From: Saccharomycopsis fibuligera x Saccharomycopsis cf. fibuligera
Taxonomy: Eukaryota > Ascomycota > Saccharomycetes > Ascoideales > Saccharomycopsidaceae
DNA: 64,000 nt
Assembly: GCA_001936135.1 (NCBI GenBank)
Contig: CP012810.1
Coordinates: 2,790,001-2,854,000 of the forward strand
Direction: 5' to 3'
In this document: positions 20,459-29,798 of the stretch, piece after piece
How the letters are laid out: every line of letters starts with the position of its first letter
Numbering within the stretch: position 1 is the first letter of the stretch
Notes under the pieces: model-generated
What the model saw: the letters and a program-made list of their open reading frames with translations, nothing else
What the model was told of the DNA's origin: nothing
The model's database searches: none
Made by a program: the position numbers and the translations under genes

Positions 20459-21949
20459 CTAAAGATTCTTGAAAACCTCCATTGCAACCGTCATAATACA
20501 AGGAATCAACACATTATCATTCAAGTCACTCAACGCTTCAAACAACCCACCAAACGAACAAGCAAGAAATAAACACCAATATGACTTATCCACAAACTCC
20601 GGAAACTCAAACATTTTTTTTAAAAATGCAACAATGACAAAACTAATAGATATAAATGACAATGTGCCCGCAATTGTCTTATCCGAATCCATCCATTTCA
20701 CTCTTCCGTATTTTTTCCCAATTATTGATGCAAACGAGTCTCCAATACCAAGGGAAATCAATCCCACTGAGCTATTATTGAGGAAAATCGGTAATGAGAT
20801 TCCGATTAGCAAGTACAAGTAAGATATAATGATAGGACCTTGTTCATCTCTGAAGTCTTTGAAATTTTTGAAGATTTGATTGATCAAATATCCTACTAGG
20901 TTGATGTTCAAATATCTTATTAGCTCAACAATTAGGAAGACCATAATAATGAAAGATAAGATGATTTTGATGAATTCGTAATGGTTAGTGTTTGCCAAAA
21001 TCGGGGTCAAGATGATAAAAATTATAAAATGCCAGATTTTCCTTTTGTAGTTCAAGATTGATTTATCTTCATCATTAGACTTGGCAATTACGAACACCAC
21101 AATGAACAACACAAAAAGAATCAATATAGCGAAAATTAGCCAGTATAACAAGATTAGAAATCTCTCCTTGACGAAAACGTACTCTAGAAACCAAGCAATG
21201 AAAAACTGATTCAAGTGGAAATATTCCAATATCAAAAAACTGGTGGAAAACTGCACTAGAAATAAAACATAAATTAGCTCATTTAGCAAATGGCTTCCCG
21301 AAGTGAAAAATCTTTTAATTTTGGAACATTTGGTATACGGAACAATAATGATGCATATGGCCGCGAGAAAAGATATGAGCAAGTTGCGCAAGAGTGTTAT
21401 TTCCAACAAGTGACTGTACTGATTTTGCACTAGTGTCAAGTTGATTAGTATAATGACGAAAAACTCCACCTCGAGGCGAGTCAAAGAGTTGAGCACAATC
21501 AGTTTTAAAAGTCGTACAGAAACAATCTTGACAGCAAATAGGATGATGTTATTGAGGACGGCATCTTCACGGATGGTTTGGGTTAGCAAATATTTGGCAA
21601 AAAATGTGGTTGTGGTGCTTACTGTACCAGTGGCTTTTGCTGTATTAGAACTTGACAACTGGTAAACATAGTTTTGAGGAAATAGCTGCTGAAAGACAAA
21701 GGTCAAGATGAAAGAATAAACAAACTGCTCCAGGTGAAACGTTCCAGAAACCAAAATTTGATTTATGACAAAGTATCCCAAGTATTGCAACAAGTCTTTG
21801 GCGGATATCCTTGTGTCTATAATAGCATTTTCAATACCAATAGCTGGTGGTGCTGATGTCGATGAGGTGTTTTGTAGGAAGGACGGAATCAATATTGGGG
21901 CCGCGAGGCAGCCCAATAGGCCAGTCACGATTAGCAATCTTCTATCCAT
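20459..21949 (-). CDS. SEC59: Dolichol kinase Sec59
   Basis: Sec59 uses CTP to phosphorylate dolichol in the ER membrane, giving dolichyl phosphate for N-glycosylation, O-mannosylation and GPI-anchor synthesis. The 496-aa product (S. cerevisiae ~519) is almost entirely hydrophobic with a dozen or more predicted spans. The C-terminal third has the kinase signature: KRKIWHFIIFIILTP, then SLGIGDSFASIIGKKYGRV and KTIAGTLSF, typical of the dolichol/phytol kinase family and its CTP-binding loop. The last residues (FEALSDLNDNVLIP) also fit. It is divergent from ELP4 with a 349-bp shared promoter. Confidence 0.93.
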   Translation of the reverse strand: MDRRLLIVTGLLGCLAAPILIPSFLQNTSSTSAPPAIGIENAIIDTRISAKDLLQYLGYFVINQILVSGTFHLEQFVYSFILTFVFQQLFPQNYVYQLSSSNTAKATGTVSTTTTFFAKYLLTQTIREDAVLNNIILFAVKIVSVRLLKLIVLNSLTRLEVEFFVIILINLTLVQNQYSHLLEITLLRNLLISFLAAICIIIVPYTKCSKIKRFFTSGSHLLNELIYVLFLVQFSTSFLILEYFHLNQFFIAWFLEYVFVKERFLILLYWLIFAILILFVLFIVVFVIAKSNDEDKSILNYKRKIWHFIIFIILTPILANTNHYEFIKIILSFIIMVFLIVELIRYLNINLVGYLINQIFKNFKDFRDEQGPIIISYLYLLIGISLPIFLNNSSVGLISLGIGDSFASIIGKKYGRVKWMDSDKTIAGTLSFISISFVIVAFLKKMFEFPEFVDKSYWCLFLACSFGGLFEALSDLNDNVLIPCIMTVAMEVFKNL

Positions 21950-22298
21950 ATCGCCATGGCAAACTGCAAGAAATATGGAGGGTGTGTGTTTAAAAAGATT
22001 TTTGGGTTAAGCTAAATAGTATTTTGTTGAAAGAAAAGATCTATTGATGGAGAGAATTGCAATGATAATTATTCATGATGTGGTGATACAAGCTTGTATT
22101 ACTATAGTCGTAAAGGTTACAAGCCCCGGGATGCTGAAAAAACAGACCAAAAAAAAAAAAAAAAAAAAAAAAATAAGAAAAAAGAAAATCGACAATAGAG
22201 AAGGAAGCCATTAACTGAGTATTAGCACACCGAGCAAATAGCACATTTCCAATAGACATATATCTGGACCAGAGCATTCTATAGCACAACATCCCTCA
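21950..22298. other. Divergent promoter SEC59 / ELP4
   Basis: 349 bp with an A run at 22148-22173 followed by purine-rich DNA. No gene. Confidence 0.6.
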
Positions 22299-23287
22299 AT
22301 GAGCTTCCAGAGAAAAAACCAAGTGCTCAACAGAACCCCCGTCAGCCGACCAGGCATTAACCGTCCGGCCCCAGGTGGTCCGCCAGCTAATCCTGCAAGA
22401 GGCGCCCCAAGCTTTCAGCGAAACTCATCATTAGCTAACAATACAAATAATAATGGACCAATACCTGGAAGAGGCCCAATACCTGGAAGAGGCCCAATAC
22501 CTGGGAGAGGCCCAGTGCCTGGTCGACGCCCAGTGTTAGGTCAACATCCAGTGGTTCCCGGAGCTCAACCTCCAATTGGCACTTCTCCATCATCATCAAC
22601 ATCATCAACATCATCACAACCATCGCAACCGCAAACGGAACCAAATCCAGCAGTTAAACCGTCAATCGTCACCTCAGAACCAGCAATTTCTACTGGTTGC
22701 TCAGATTTGGATAAATTGTTACTTCACGGAGGACTACCAGTGGGATCAAGTTTGATTTTTGAAGAAACCGGGTCCACTGATTACAGTTTAGTACTATTGA
22801 AATATTTTGCAACTCAAGGTGTGCTCCACAATAGAATTGACAACAAAAACAAGAATAACAACAGCAATAACAATTGCCATGTTGTGGTGGTTGGCGCAAA
22901 CCCAGCTTTATGGTTGAAAGAATTACCTGGTGTGTATAAAGGATCCAAAAGGGAAATCAAAAAACAACAGATTCGGGAAAATGAATCGAAACTTAGTGTG
23001 AAGAATATCATTGATGGTGGTGCAAGCGCAAGAAATAGTGGTTCTACAAGCGTAAACGCAAGCACCAATGAAGACGAAGGAAATAAGGCCAACAAGCTTA
23101 AAATTGCGTGGCGTTACGGTTTGAAAGATGCTGAAGATGATAAGAATACCGATATGAGTAACGTGAATTATCCGCACTATAACCATACTTTTGATATAAC
23201 TACTAGATTGGTTCCTGCTCCGTCTACTCAAGAAATCACATTTTTGCAAATTCCACCTTTATCACAGCAATCCCAGAAGCAGCCACT

Positions 23288-23318
<31 letters not shown>

Positions 23319-23936
23319 AAACAGCCCTTGAAACTTCTAAACATATATAAACAGTTGGAAACTATAGTAAAGAACCAAACTAATAACGGCACAAATGGCA
23401 AAATCATCAGAGTTGTTATTCCTCACTTGTTAAATCCGTCGGTATATTCTCCGGAACTATTTAGCCCATGTCAAATCTTGCCATTTTTGCAATTATTGAA
23501 GACCTTGACTTCAAAATACAGCAAAAACTTGACAATTGTGTCATCTATCTCTCTTGACTTGTTTGCTCCAGACCTTGATTCCGACACGTCAATACCAGTA
23601 AACAAATCCGCTCTTGTGGCAATGGTGGAGAAAAACTTTGATTCAGTGGTCCAGTTATGCCCATTCAATCAAAGTTTGATCAGATTGCTTGAATTGTCGT
23701 ACAAGAACCAGCCAAATAAGATCCAGCAGGGATTCATGAATATTTTGAAAATCACCAACGTCAGCGACAGAGGCGCAATGATTATCAAAATGAATGAATA
23801 TGCGTTTAGAAACGGGAAGAGAAATTTTGAGATTACCGAATGGAGTATTCCTGTGGATAACGATGAGGTGGATGACAGAACTAAAGAAATTCATGACGCC
23901 AAACCGGAACAAACCGCTAAAAGTATTGAGTTTTAA
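22299..23936 (+). CDS. ELP4: Elongator subunit Elp4
   Basis: Elp4 is a RecA-fold subunit of the hexameric Elp4-5-6 ring that binds tRNA within Elongator. The 545-aa protein is longer than S. cerevisiae Elp4 (~456). Its N-terminus (SFQRKNQVLNRTP) and ring-domain start (ISTGCSDLDKLLLHGGLPVG, then FFATQGVLHNRI-like FATQGVLHNRI) are typical. The family ends with RNGKRNFEITEWSIPVD-type residues, seen here. A repeat of IPGRGP units (22461-22540) and Gln runs, including CAG repeats at 23286-23315, account for the extra length. Only one in-frame CTG was noticed, inside the Gln run. Confidence 0.95.
22461..22540 (+). repeat. 18-bp minisatellite in ELP4 (IPGRGP units)
   Basis: Three nearly perfect copies of an 18-bp unit (GGCCCAATACCTGGAAGA type) and further degenerate copies encode Pro-Gly-Arg-Gly repeats in the disordered N-terminus. 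Confidence 0.9.
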
Positions 23937-24247
23937 ATTATTATGCTGTTATATTGGCATAGTAATGTTTCAATACTGATATATAGATTGTACTGTATAT
24001 TTGCTTTACACCAGTAATAATATAATAGTAATGGTTAATGATCAATGCAGTTTTGCAGTTTATCTATCTATCTGTGTTATGAGCCCAGCCGCATGATTTT
24101 TTTTTTTTTTTCCAACATCGAAGCACCAATAATAAGCACGCAGCTGCTTAGATTCAATAACTTTATAAACTGCAAAAAGGAGGGCCAGAATATATCGTAC
24201 TGTTTTTCCTTTATTTTAATATATTTTACAATTTATTATTTCTTTTA
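23937..24247. other. Intergenic region ELP4 / GPALPP-like gene
   Basis: 311 bp. A TATC run at 24061-24073 and a T run at 24099-24111. No gene. Confidence 0.6.
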
Positions 24248-24628
24248 ATGCTAAATATGCCAATTGGCCCAATAGTCCCCACAGAAATCCAGAATTTGCG
24301 CAATAAGCGACTTGGACGCGCTGAAGAGCAAATCAAAGACGCCAAAGTTGAACAAGATTACATTGTAGAAGCGAGGGAAATTGACAACGACAGCACCACC
24401 CAAACGTTAGCGAATAACAAGCAGCATTCTAAACCAAAGACAAAATCACTAATGGAGCTACATAACGAGAAGATTGATAGTACGAGTAAAAGAGGAAGCA
24501 ATAATACTGAAAATAATCCACTTGAAGAGTTTCGCCATGATGCAGCATTAAATCTTGAAGTGAAGAATGAATTTTTTAGAAAGTTTAAGGATAATGATCT
24601 TAGTGATAGATTTCACAAGTCAAGATGA
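24248..24628 (+). CDS. Small GPALPP/DUF3752-like protein
   Basis: 126 aa, hydrophilic and highly charged. The true start may be the fourth codon (MPIGPIVPTEI at 24257). The N-terminal IGPIVPTEIQNLRNKRL resembles the 'IGPxxP' motif of GPALPP1-type proteins. The C-terminal half has the order expected of the DUF3752 domain: KSLMELHNEKI, then PLEEFRHDAALNLEVKNEFF, then a DLSDRFHKSR ending. Members of this family are poorly characterised nuclear proteins in other eukaryotes. The assignment rests on motif order recalled from the family; length is short for it. Confidence 0.6.
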   Translation: MLNMPIGPIVPTEIQNLRNKRLGRAEEQIKDAKVEQDYIVEAREIDNDSTTQTLANNKQHSKPKTKSLMELHNEKIDSTSKRGSNNTENNPLEEFRHDAALNLEVKNEFFRKFKDNDLSDRFHKSR

Positions 24629-25255
24629 AATTTAAACATCTTTAAATTAAATACTGATAGATTTTTTTCATGATGGCATGAGCAAAGAAGCAGTATAAAA
24701 CAGAAATTGAAAGTAATAAAAAGGTATGATGCTGTTTTATTGTGGATTTGATCCAGGCTAGATTGTCAATGGACACTGGCCATGCTGCGAAGGCAAGACT
24801 ATTTCAGCTTGGTTCAGCTTGGTTTAAATTAACTCAATTCAAGGCAAACCAGATTAGAGCAAAATTTTAATTACCTCAGTGCATTGGGTTCTGCTGTACG
24901 TTGAGTGTGCACTTTAGCGATCAAAGACAAAACCAACAGGATTTCCGCCTTTTTTTTTTGTGTTTATCAACAATAACATTCCGAATTTTATATATTGATT
25001 AATGGTCACAGAATTCCTGGTGCCGTATCTGTGTGTGGTCAATATTGAATATCGGCCAATGAGACAATGTGCTTTACTCACTCGGAGGCCTCTAATGAAA
25101 TTCAATAGGCCAATTTTGTACAAAACCATTTTTGCTCATCGCGTTCGTTATCAAGCTTATTAATTAGGATGAGAGAAGAGCGATTTTCATCATCAAGACT
25201 GTGCTTGAGTGCTCCATTGACGGAAAGGGTTTTAGTCAAAAACAATTTCTCAGTA

Positions 25256-25289
<34 letters not shown>

Positions 25290-25568
25290 GTGTCTTTTGC
25301 TTAAAAGAGAATGTAGTGAACAAGTTAAAGGTGATGGAAGCACAGCTGTGTTTTACAGAACAACCTCTATGTGCTGGAGTTATAGTATAAATAAACCAAT
25401 TTTATTGCGCCATGAAAAGAATAATGGAAAGTAGCATGTAAACAAATGAGAAGATACTGTAAAGACAAAATAAACTTGATGAATAAAGCAGAATAAAAGT
25501 ACAAATGAATATATGGAGAAAAAGTTAAAAAAAAAAAAAAAAAAATAATCGATAAGCATCCTCCGACA
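24629..25568. other. Convergent intergenic region
   Basis: 940 bp with a T run at 25258-25287 and a directly repeated TTCAGCTTGG at 24806-24826. Short frames here are artefacts of the T run. No gene seen. Confidence 0.55.
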
Positions 25569-25976
25569 TCAAGTATCGGTGAAATGCATCACTGGTGGTC
25601 TAACTTCAAATTCCGACACTTCACCACCATACCCAATAACACCTCCATAATTTGTCGCGACAGCATTTGGAGCAAAATTTTGATTCAGTCGCAGTTGAAC
25701 ATACTTGTTCTCGGGGCAGTTATAGAGGAAATTAACGGAATTTGAGTTCACATTGATGTTTAATCCCTGATTGTCAGCAGTTCTTAAGGGTTCATCAGAA
25801 GATGTCTTGTTTTTGTTTTTGTTTTGCGAGACAAGCCTCCTGGTTGACTTGTGCTGACTTTGATTTTTGGTAACCTTTTTATTTACATTTTTAGCCAGTG
25901 ATTTGACATTCATAGCATCCGGGACAACGCTACTGAAGTCCAACCATTTGGCTGCGTTTTTTACACTATCCGACAT
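25569..25976 (-). CDS. Unidentified 135-aa protein
   Basis: I start at ATG 25976 (MSDSVKNAAKWLDFSSVVPD). The upstream extension has no ATG. The N-terminal half is Lys/Asn/Ser-rich and basic (KNVNKKVTKNQSQHKSTRR). The C-terminal half is more ordered, with NFLYNCPENKYVQLRLNQNF and a Gly-rich YGGVIGYGGEVSEFEVRP. No signal peptide or membrane span. I recognise no family. Its start is only 47 bp from the stop of the DUF2462 gene on the same strand, which is tight for yeast and may mean a shared or overlapping transcript. Confidence 0.6.
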   Translation of the reverse strand: MSDSVKNAAKWLDFSSVVPDAMNVKSLAKNVNKKVTKNQSQHKSTRRLVSQNKNKNKTSSDEPLRTADNQGLNINVNSNSVNFLYNCPENKYVQLRLNQNFAPNAVATNYGGVIGYGGEVSEFEVRPPVMHFTDT

Positions 25977-26023
25977 GATTAGTTCAACCTTGTCTTGAAG
26001 CAAGCTTTATTGTAGCTTATTGC

Positions 26024-26281
26024 TTATTTCTTCTTGTCAGCTTTCTTGGCTTCAACTTCTCTTCTTGAACCTTTAACCAATTCCAAGTGGCCAACTCTGG
26101 AAGCAATGAGTCTCTCAGTATTACCTTGAATATGACTATTTTGCTTTCTGGTCAACTTTTCAGTAATACCGCCCTTTTTGGATTTGCGAATCTTTGGAGC
26201 AGCTTTCTTAGCAGCAAACTTTTGTCTTTTGGTGACTCTATGAGGTTTTTTAGCACTGAGCTTTGCGTTAGTTTGAACCAT
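26024..26281 (-). CDS. Small basic DUF2462 (LYDG10-like) protein
   Basis: 85 aa, very rich in Lys and Arg. The layout (KLSAKKPHRVTKRQKFAAKK, then GGITEKLTRKQNSHIQGNTE, then RLIASRVGHLELVKGSRREV, then KKADKKK) fits the DUF2462 family that includes human C19orf53/LYDG10, small nuclear or nucleolar proteins. The promoter carries an A-run/T-run element and a PAC-like GCGATGAA, as in ribosome-biogenesis genes, which supports a nucleolar role (inference). S. cerevisiae has no partner that I can name. Confidence 0.8.
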   Translation of the reverse strand: MVQTNAKLSAKKPHRVTKRQKFAAKKAAPKIRKSKKGGITEKLTRKQNSHIQGNTERLIASRVGHLELVKGSRREVEAKKADKKK

Positions 26282-26385
26282 TTCAAAAAGTTGTTAAAGT
26301 ATTGTTTGCTGGTTGCTTGAATTTTGCTGATTGCGGTTCCTGGGATAAGGCAAGTAAGTAGATTTCTGGTGCTCATAAACATAGT

Positions 26386-26425
26386 AAAAAAAAAAAAAAA
26401 ATTTTTTTTTTCTTTTCTTCATCGC
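26386..26425 (-). promoter_or_regulatory. RRPE-like and PAC-like elements of the DUF2462 gene
   Basis: A(16)T(10) junction at 26386-26411 (contains AAAAATTTT) and, on the minus strand, GCGATGAA at 26418-26425. PAC consensus is GCGATGAG, so one mismatch. The PAC-like site is 137 bp from the start codon. Confidence 0.45.
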
Positions 26426-26904
26426 TCCAAATTCACAGGCTTCGGGACTGTGCACGTGCATGCATCAAACCTGTCCCGAAGAAAGAGGGAAATAAGAGCT
26501 TGCAAGCTGGTTTTCCAGAGAATCTGATACAGCTTAGGCAGATTTGTCCTTCTCCAGCTATAGTTGTTTGTACAGCCAGAATAAGTGAACGGAAATATCC
26601 CAAAGCAGAAGCACTTATCCATCGTACGCTAGTGTTAGTTAGCCCTAATGTATATAGTGCGTGCACGAGCACGAGCACGAGCAACTGGGACTAACTTAAG
26701 TGCGAACCAAAAATCGCAGTGCGCATGTAGTATACTATAGTGCCGCGATAAATTGGCATGAATTGGGTATTCTTTATGAAATCCAACATTTGGATAAATT
26801 AAGTGTATACAAATGACGTCTATCAAATGGCAAAGAATGGACAATGTGCGATATTGTATGCTGCATGGGTAATTAAGTCGGATCGAGATCCATTCTTGTA
26901 AGAT

Positions 26905-26905
<1 letters not shown>

Positions 26906-26986
<81 letters not shown>
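26906..26986. repeat. Compound (GA)n(TG)n microsatellite
   Basis: About 17 GA units to 26940 followed directly by 23 TG units to 26986. Confidence 0.97.
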
Positions 26987-26989
<3 letters not shown>

Positions 26990-28220
26990 TCGACAGTAAA
27001 CAATAGTTAAAACAACACAAAACAAGATAAAATGAAACATCAAAGTAATTTCACAGTGTTTTGAGACCGTTCAAGTAAAATGAAGGGACTTCTGGATATG
27101 GCCCAGAGTTACGCTTGCGTTTTTACGCCTCGTAACGGTGTCCCGAGAATGTGATGAGCAAGAAAGCGTAAAACAGTAAACTGTGCAACATGGAACAAGC
27201 AATAAAACAAACATAGGTTTTGTGTTTGTTGAGTTTGAGTATATTACTACAGTACGATAAAACACGCTTGCCCGTAAAATAAGGGCCTCAAAGCACAACT
27301 GCTGTGATCGTCATCTCTGAAGAGATCCGGTTTCAGGTTTCAGAAAAGGCTGTCGGAGCATGAGAAGCGGTTTTACAATGCCGGCGCATTCCCCAATCGA
27401 GAAGGTTCGCAAGCACTCTCAAGCAAAGACTGGAACAGTTCATTATCAACTGCAGTTTGATGGGGCTGTCCAGTGTTAAGAGTGCACGTCATGTCTGGGA
27501 ATCCAGTACGCCATGCGCATGCTTCGCGTTTGTGGAAAATCAAAAACGAGGTAGAAATTCTCAAAAAGAATCAAAACCACGGAGAAAGTAATGAGAAGGG
27601 AAGCTGTGCCGTTTTTTGTCTTATTTGCTGTTTTACTATTTTGTGTGCCCCACCACTCGAATGTCGAGTGTCGCAAGGCCAGACTTGCTAGAGTTCTCAG
27701 CCTCAATCACCGAATTTTTCTGAGTTTTGGATTCCGGAATGCCAGATTGCTTTCTGCTGATTTCTTTTTGCACTCACATGTGTTTTCTCTTGGCCGTCTG
27801 CCGTGGATATAATATCCAGGTGTTGTTGTTATTATCGACATTCCACAGAGCAACTGCCATAAAAACAAAATTAATTTTCGATTGAATCACCGCTGCGGCA
27901 TCATGCAGGTCTCTGGGCGTAGCTGTCTTCTGGTGTGCGCTACTGCTATTGCAACAGTTGTCTAAACCTAATTTGGACATTTCGCTATAGCGAACCTGTA
28001 GTTTATGTATGATAAAACTGCAGAAAACGCATTCTGAGACGAGTGGCACTGCATTGCCGCATGCATAGTGCATGCTCAGTGCAGTTTAAGGTTCGGGAGG
28101 GTGCAGCGCTGGGGACACAATCCCTCTCCAGAGATTATTATCGATTATGACAATGTGTATTGACTAGTATCTTGGTGATACTATTATTTATACTGTGCGA
28201 TCCCGCCCTAGGTAAATTTG

Positions 28221-28257
28221 TGTATATATATGTATATATATTTACATATATATTTAA

Positions 28258-28283
<26 letters not shown>
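28221..28283. repeat. (TA)n tract
   Basis: Imperfect TATA repeats, about 125 bp upstream of the Asn-rich orphan start. Confidence 0.9.
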
Positions 28284-28288
<5 letters not shown>

Positions 28289-28408
28289 GGATCCTTTTCC
28301 ACACTGCTTCACTGCTTCGCTGATCCAGGTTTAATACCTATTATCTCTGTCCCAACAACGTCTTTTCATCCTCTCTGTCCTATTCTTTGATATTGATAAC
28401 ACACAACA

Positions 28409-29488
28409 ATGGCCACCGTGACACTTCGCAAGAACCTCCAGCAAAACAATCTCTTCAAAGTTTCCAAGAACCCACAGCAATCACTACAGCAGCAGCAGCC
28501 TCGAATTGTAACGGTACCTAGAAAGCTAAATCTCAATGCAATCAGCCTGGTTTCCGAACTTTTGAAATCAAACGCTCCTCAGTACAATGTTCCAACAAAG
28601 ATAAACGTTACCAGTCCAGTGAGTTCAGACTCCTCTTCTCTCTCATGTCTTTCATCTACTCTTCCTCAGTTTACAAACAGCCAAATAAACACAAAGCTCA
28701 CCAAGGCAAACGTCGAATTCTTTAACAACACAAACTGCTTATGGGGCTCATCAATAATAAGTAGCAGTGTCAGCTCAGCAATGTGCAAGTTTTCCCATCT
28801 TGACAAATGGATCACTAGCACCCCATACTATCGCGCTGCCGATCAGAAACATAATATCAACTACTTGAATCAGTATACTTTACTTTTCAACGATCCTGAA
28901 ACTAGACAGCATGTGGAAAACATTAGCTACGTGTACAATATTGATGAATTTACCAAGTCTCTTCCTATAAACAGTAATGAAAATGAAAATGAATTAATAA
29001 TGGGCGATGACTGTGAACAATTTTATTATAGAAAAATGACTAAGCCTCAGTTATTTGTGGGATTTGAGTTGAACAATGACACTGACGATATTTTTGAAGA
29101 GCAAACTCAATTTGATATACTAGACAATTGCTACTTTGCGGATAACTCTCAGTTCCCAGTCACTGATTTCAATAACAACATATCTGAGAGTGCCAACAAC
29201 AATCATATCAGCGCAACTAATAATCTCAACCAAGATGTTGAATTTGACCCAAATTTCTTTGAAGAGCCAGTTGGATCCCCGTTAACTCCAAACGATGTTG
29301 ATATCAAGAATGTTGATTTCACTAACAATGACCAAAACTATATGCTTGTTACTGGCGACAACAATATCAACATTAACAATTTTTACGATCTAAACCAATT
29401 CAATGGCTATGACAATCAATTGTGGACAGGTATCACTGCTAAACCAATAGACTTTTCATCACTCAATAACCAATATGTTATGATCTAG
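28409..29488 (+). CDS. Asn-rich acidic orphan protein (359 aa)
   Basis: I recognise no family. The N-terminus is basic with a Gln run (NPQQSLQQQQPRIVTVPRKL), followed by a possible short helical motif (LNLNAISLVSELLKSNAPQY) and Ser-rich DNA-encoded linkers. A central block with aromatic residues (NNTNCLWGSSIISS, then HLDKWITSTPYYRAADQKHN) could be an ordered core. The C-terminal half is acidic and Asn-rich (DNNININNFYDLNQFNGYD) and includes an SP-LTP motif (GSPLTPND) that a proline-directed kinase could use. There is no signal peptide or span. The flanks are very long (2.1 kb before, 3.9 kb after), which in Candida-group yeasts often marks regulated genes. A transcriptional regulator is a guess. 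Confidence 0.7.
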   Translation: MATVTLRKNLQQNNLFKVSKNPQQSLQQQQPRIVTVPRKLNLNAISLVSELLKSNAPQYNVPTKINVTSPVSSDSSSLSCLSSTLPQFTNSQINTKLTKANVEFFNNTNCLWGSSIISSSVSSAMCKFSHLDKWITSTPYYRAADQKHNINYLNQYTLLFNDPETRQHVENISYVYNIDEFTKSLPINSNENENELIMGDDCEQFYYRKMTKPQLFVGFELNNDTDDIFEEQTQFDILDNCYFADNSQFPVTDFNNNISESANNNHISATNNLNQDVEFDPNFFEEPVGSPLTPNDVDIKNVDFTNNDQNYMLVTGDNNININNFYDLNQFNGYDNQLWTGITAKPIDFSSLNNQYVMI

Positions 29489-29512
29489 AACCTTTGCATT
29501 TCACCAGTAGAA

Positions 29513-29546
<34 letters not shown>

Positions 29547-29764
29547 CATTCTTTCTTTGCCATAATTTAATCACCCTTAATATCATTCTTTACTATTCCT
29601 GCAACTATATTCTTATTTGATTTTTTTCTTTTGTCATTTTTTCCTTTTGGGTTCTCCCGGTTTTGGTTCATTCGCTTTGCTCACATTTTTAATAATAGTC
29701 CTTTTTAATAATAATTTTCCGCAACTACTTCTCCTGCATTATTTATCTGCATTATACTTAACGT

Positions 29765-29798
<34 letters not shown>

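Larger units (their letters stand above)
26282..28408. other. 2.1-kb divergent intergenic region
   Basis: A long region without a convincing gene between the DUF2462 gene and the Asn-rich orphan. It holds three GAGCAC units (26662-26682), a (GA)n(TG)n compound repeat (26906-26986), GC-richer DNA around 27100-28130 and a (TA)n tract (28221-28283). Short ORFs overlap one another in several frames and lack family features. No tRNA seen. Confidence 0.5.

Noticed and set aside
21950-21966. X-box-like CGCCATGGCAAAC next to the SEC59 start
   Set aside because: Only one good half-site, and it sits within 17 bp of the start codon, a poor location for an RFX site.
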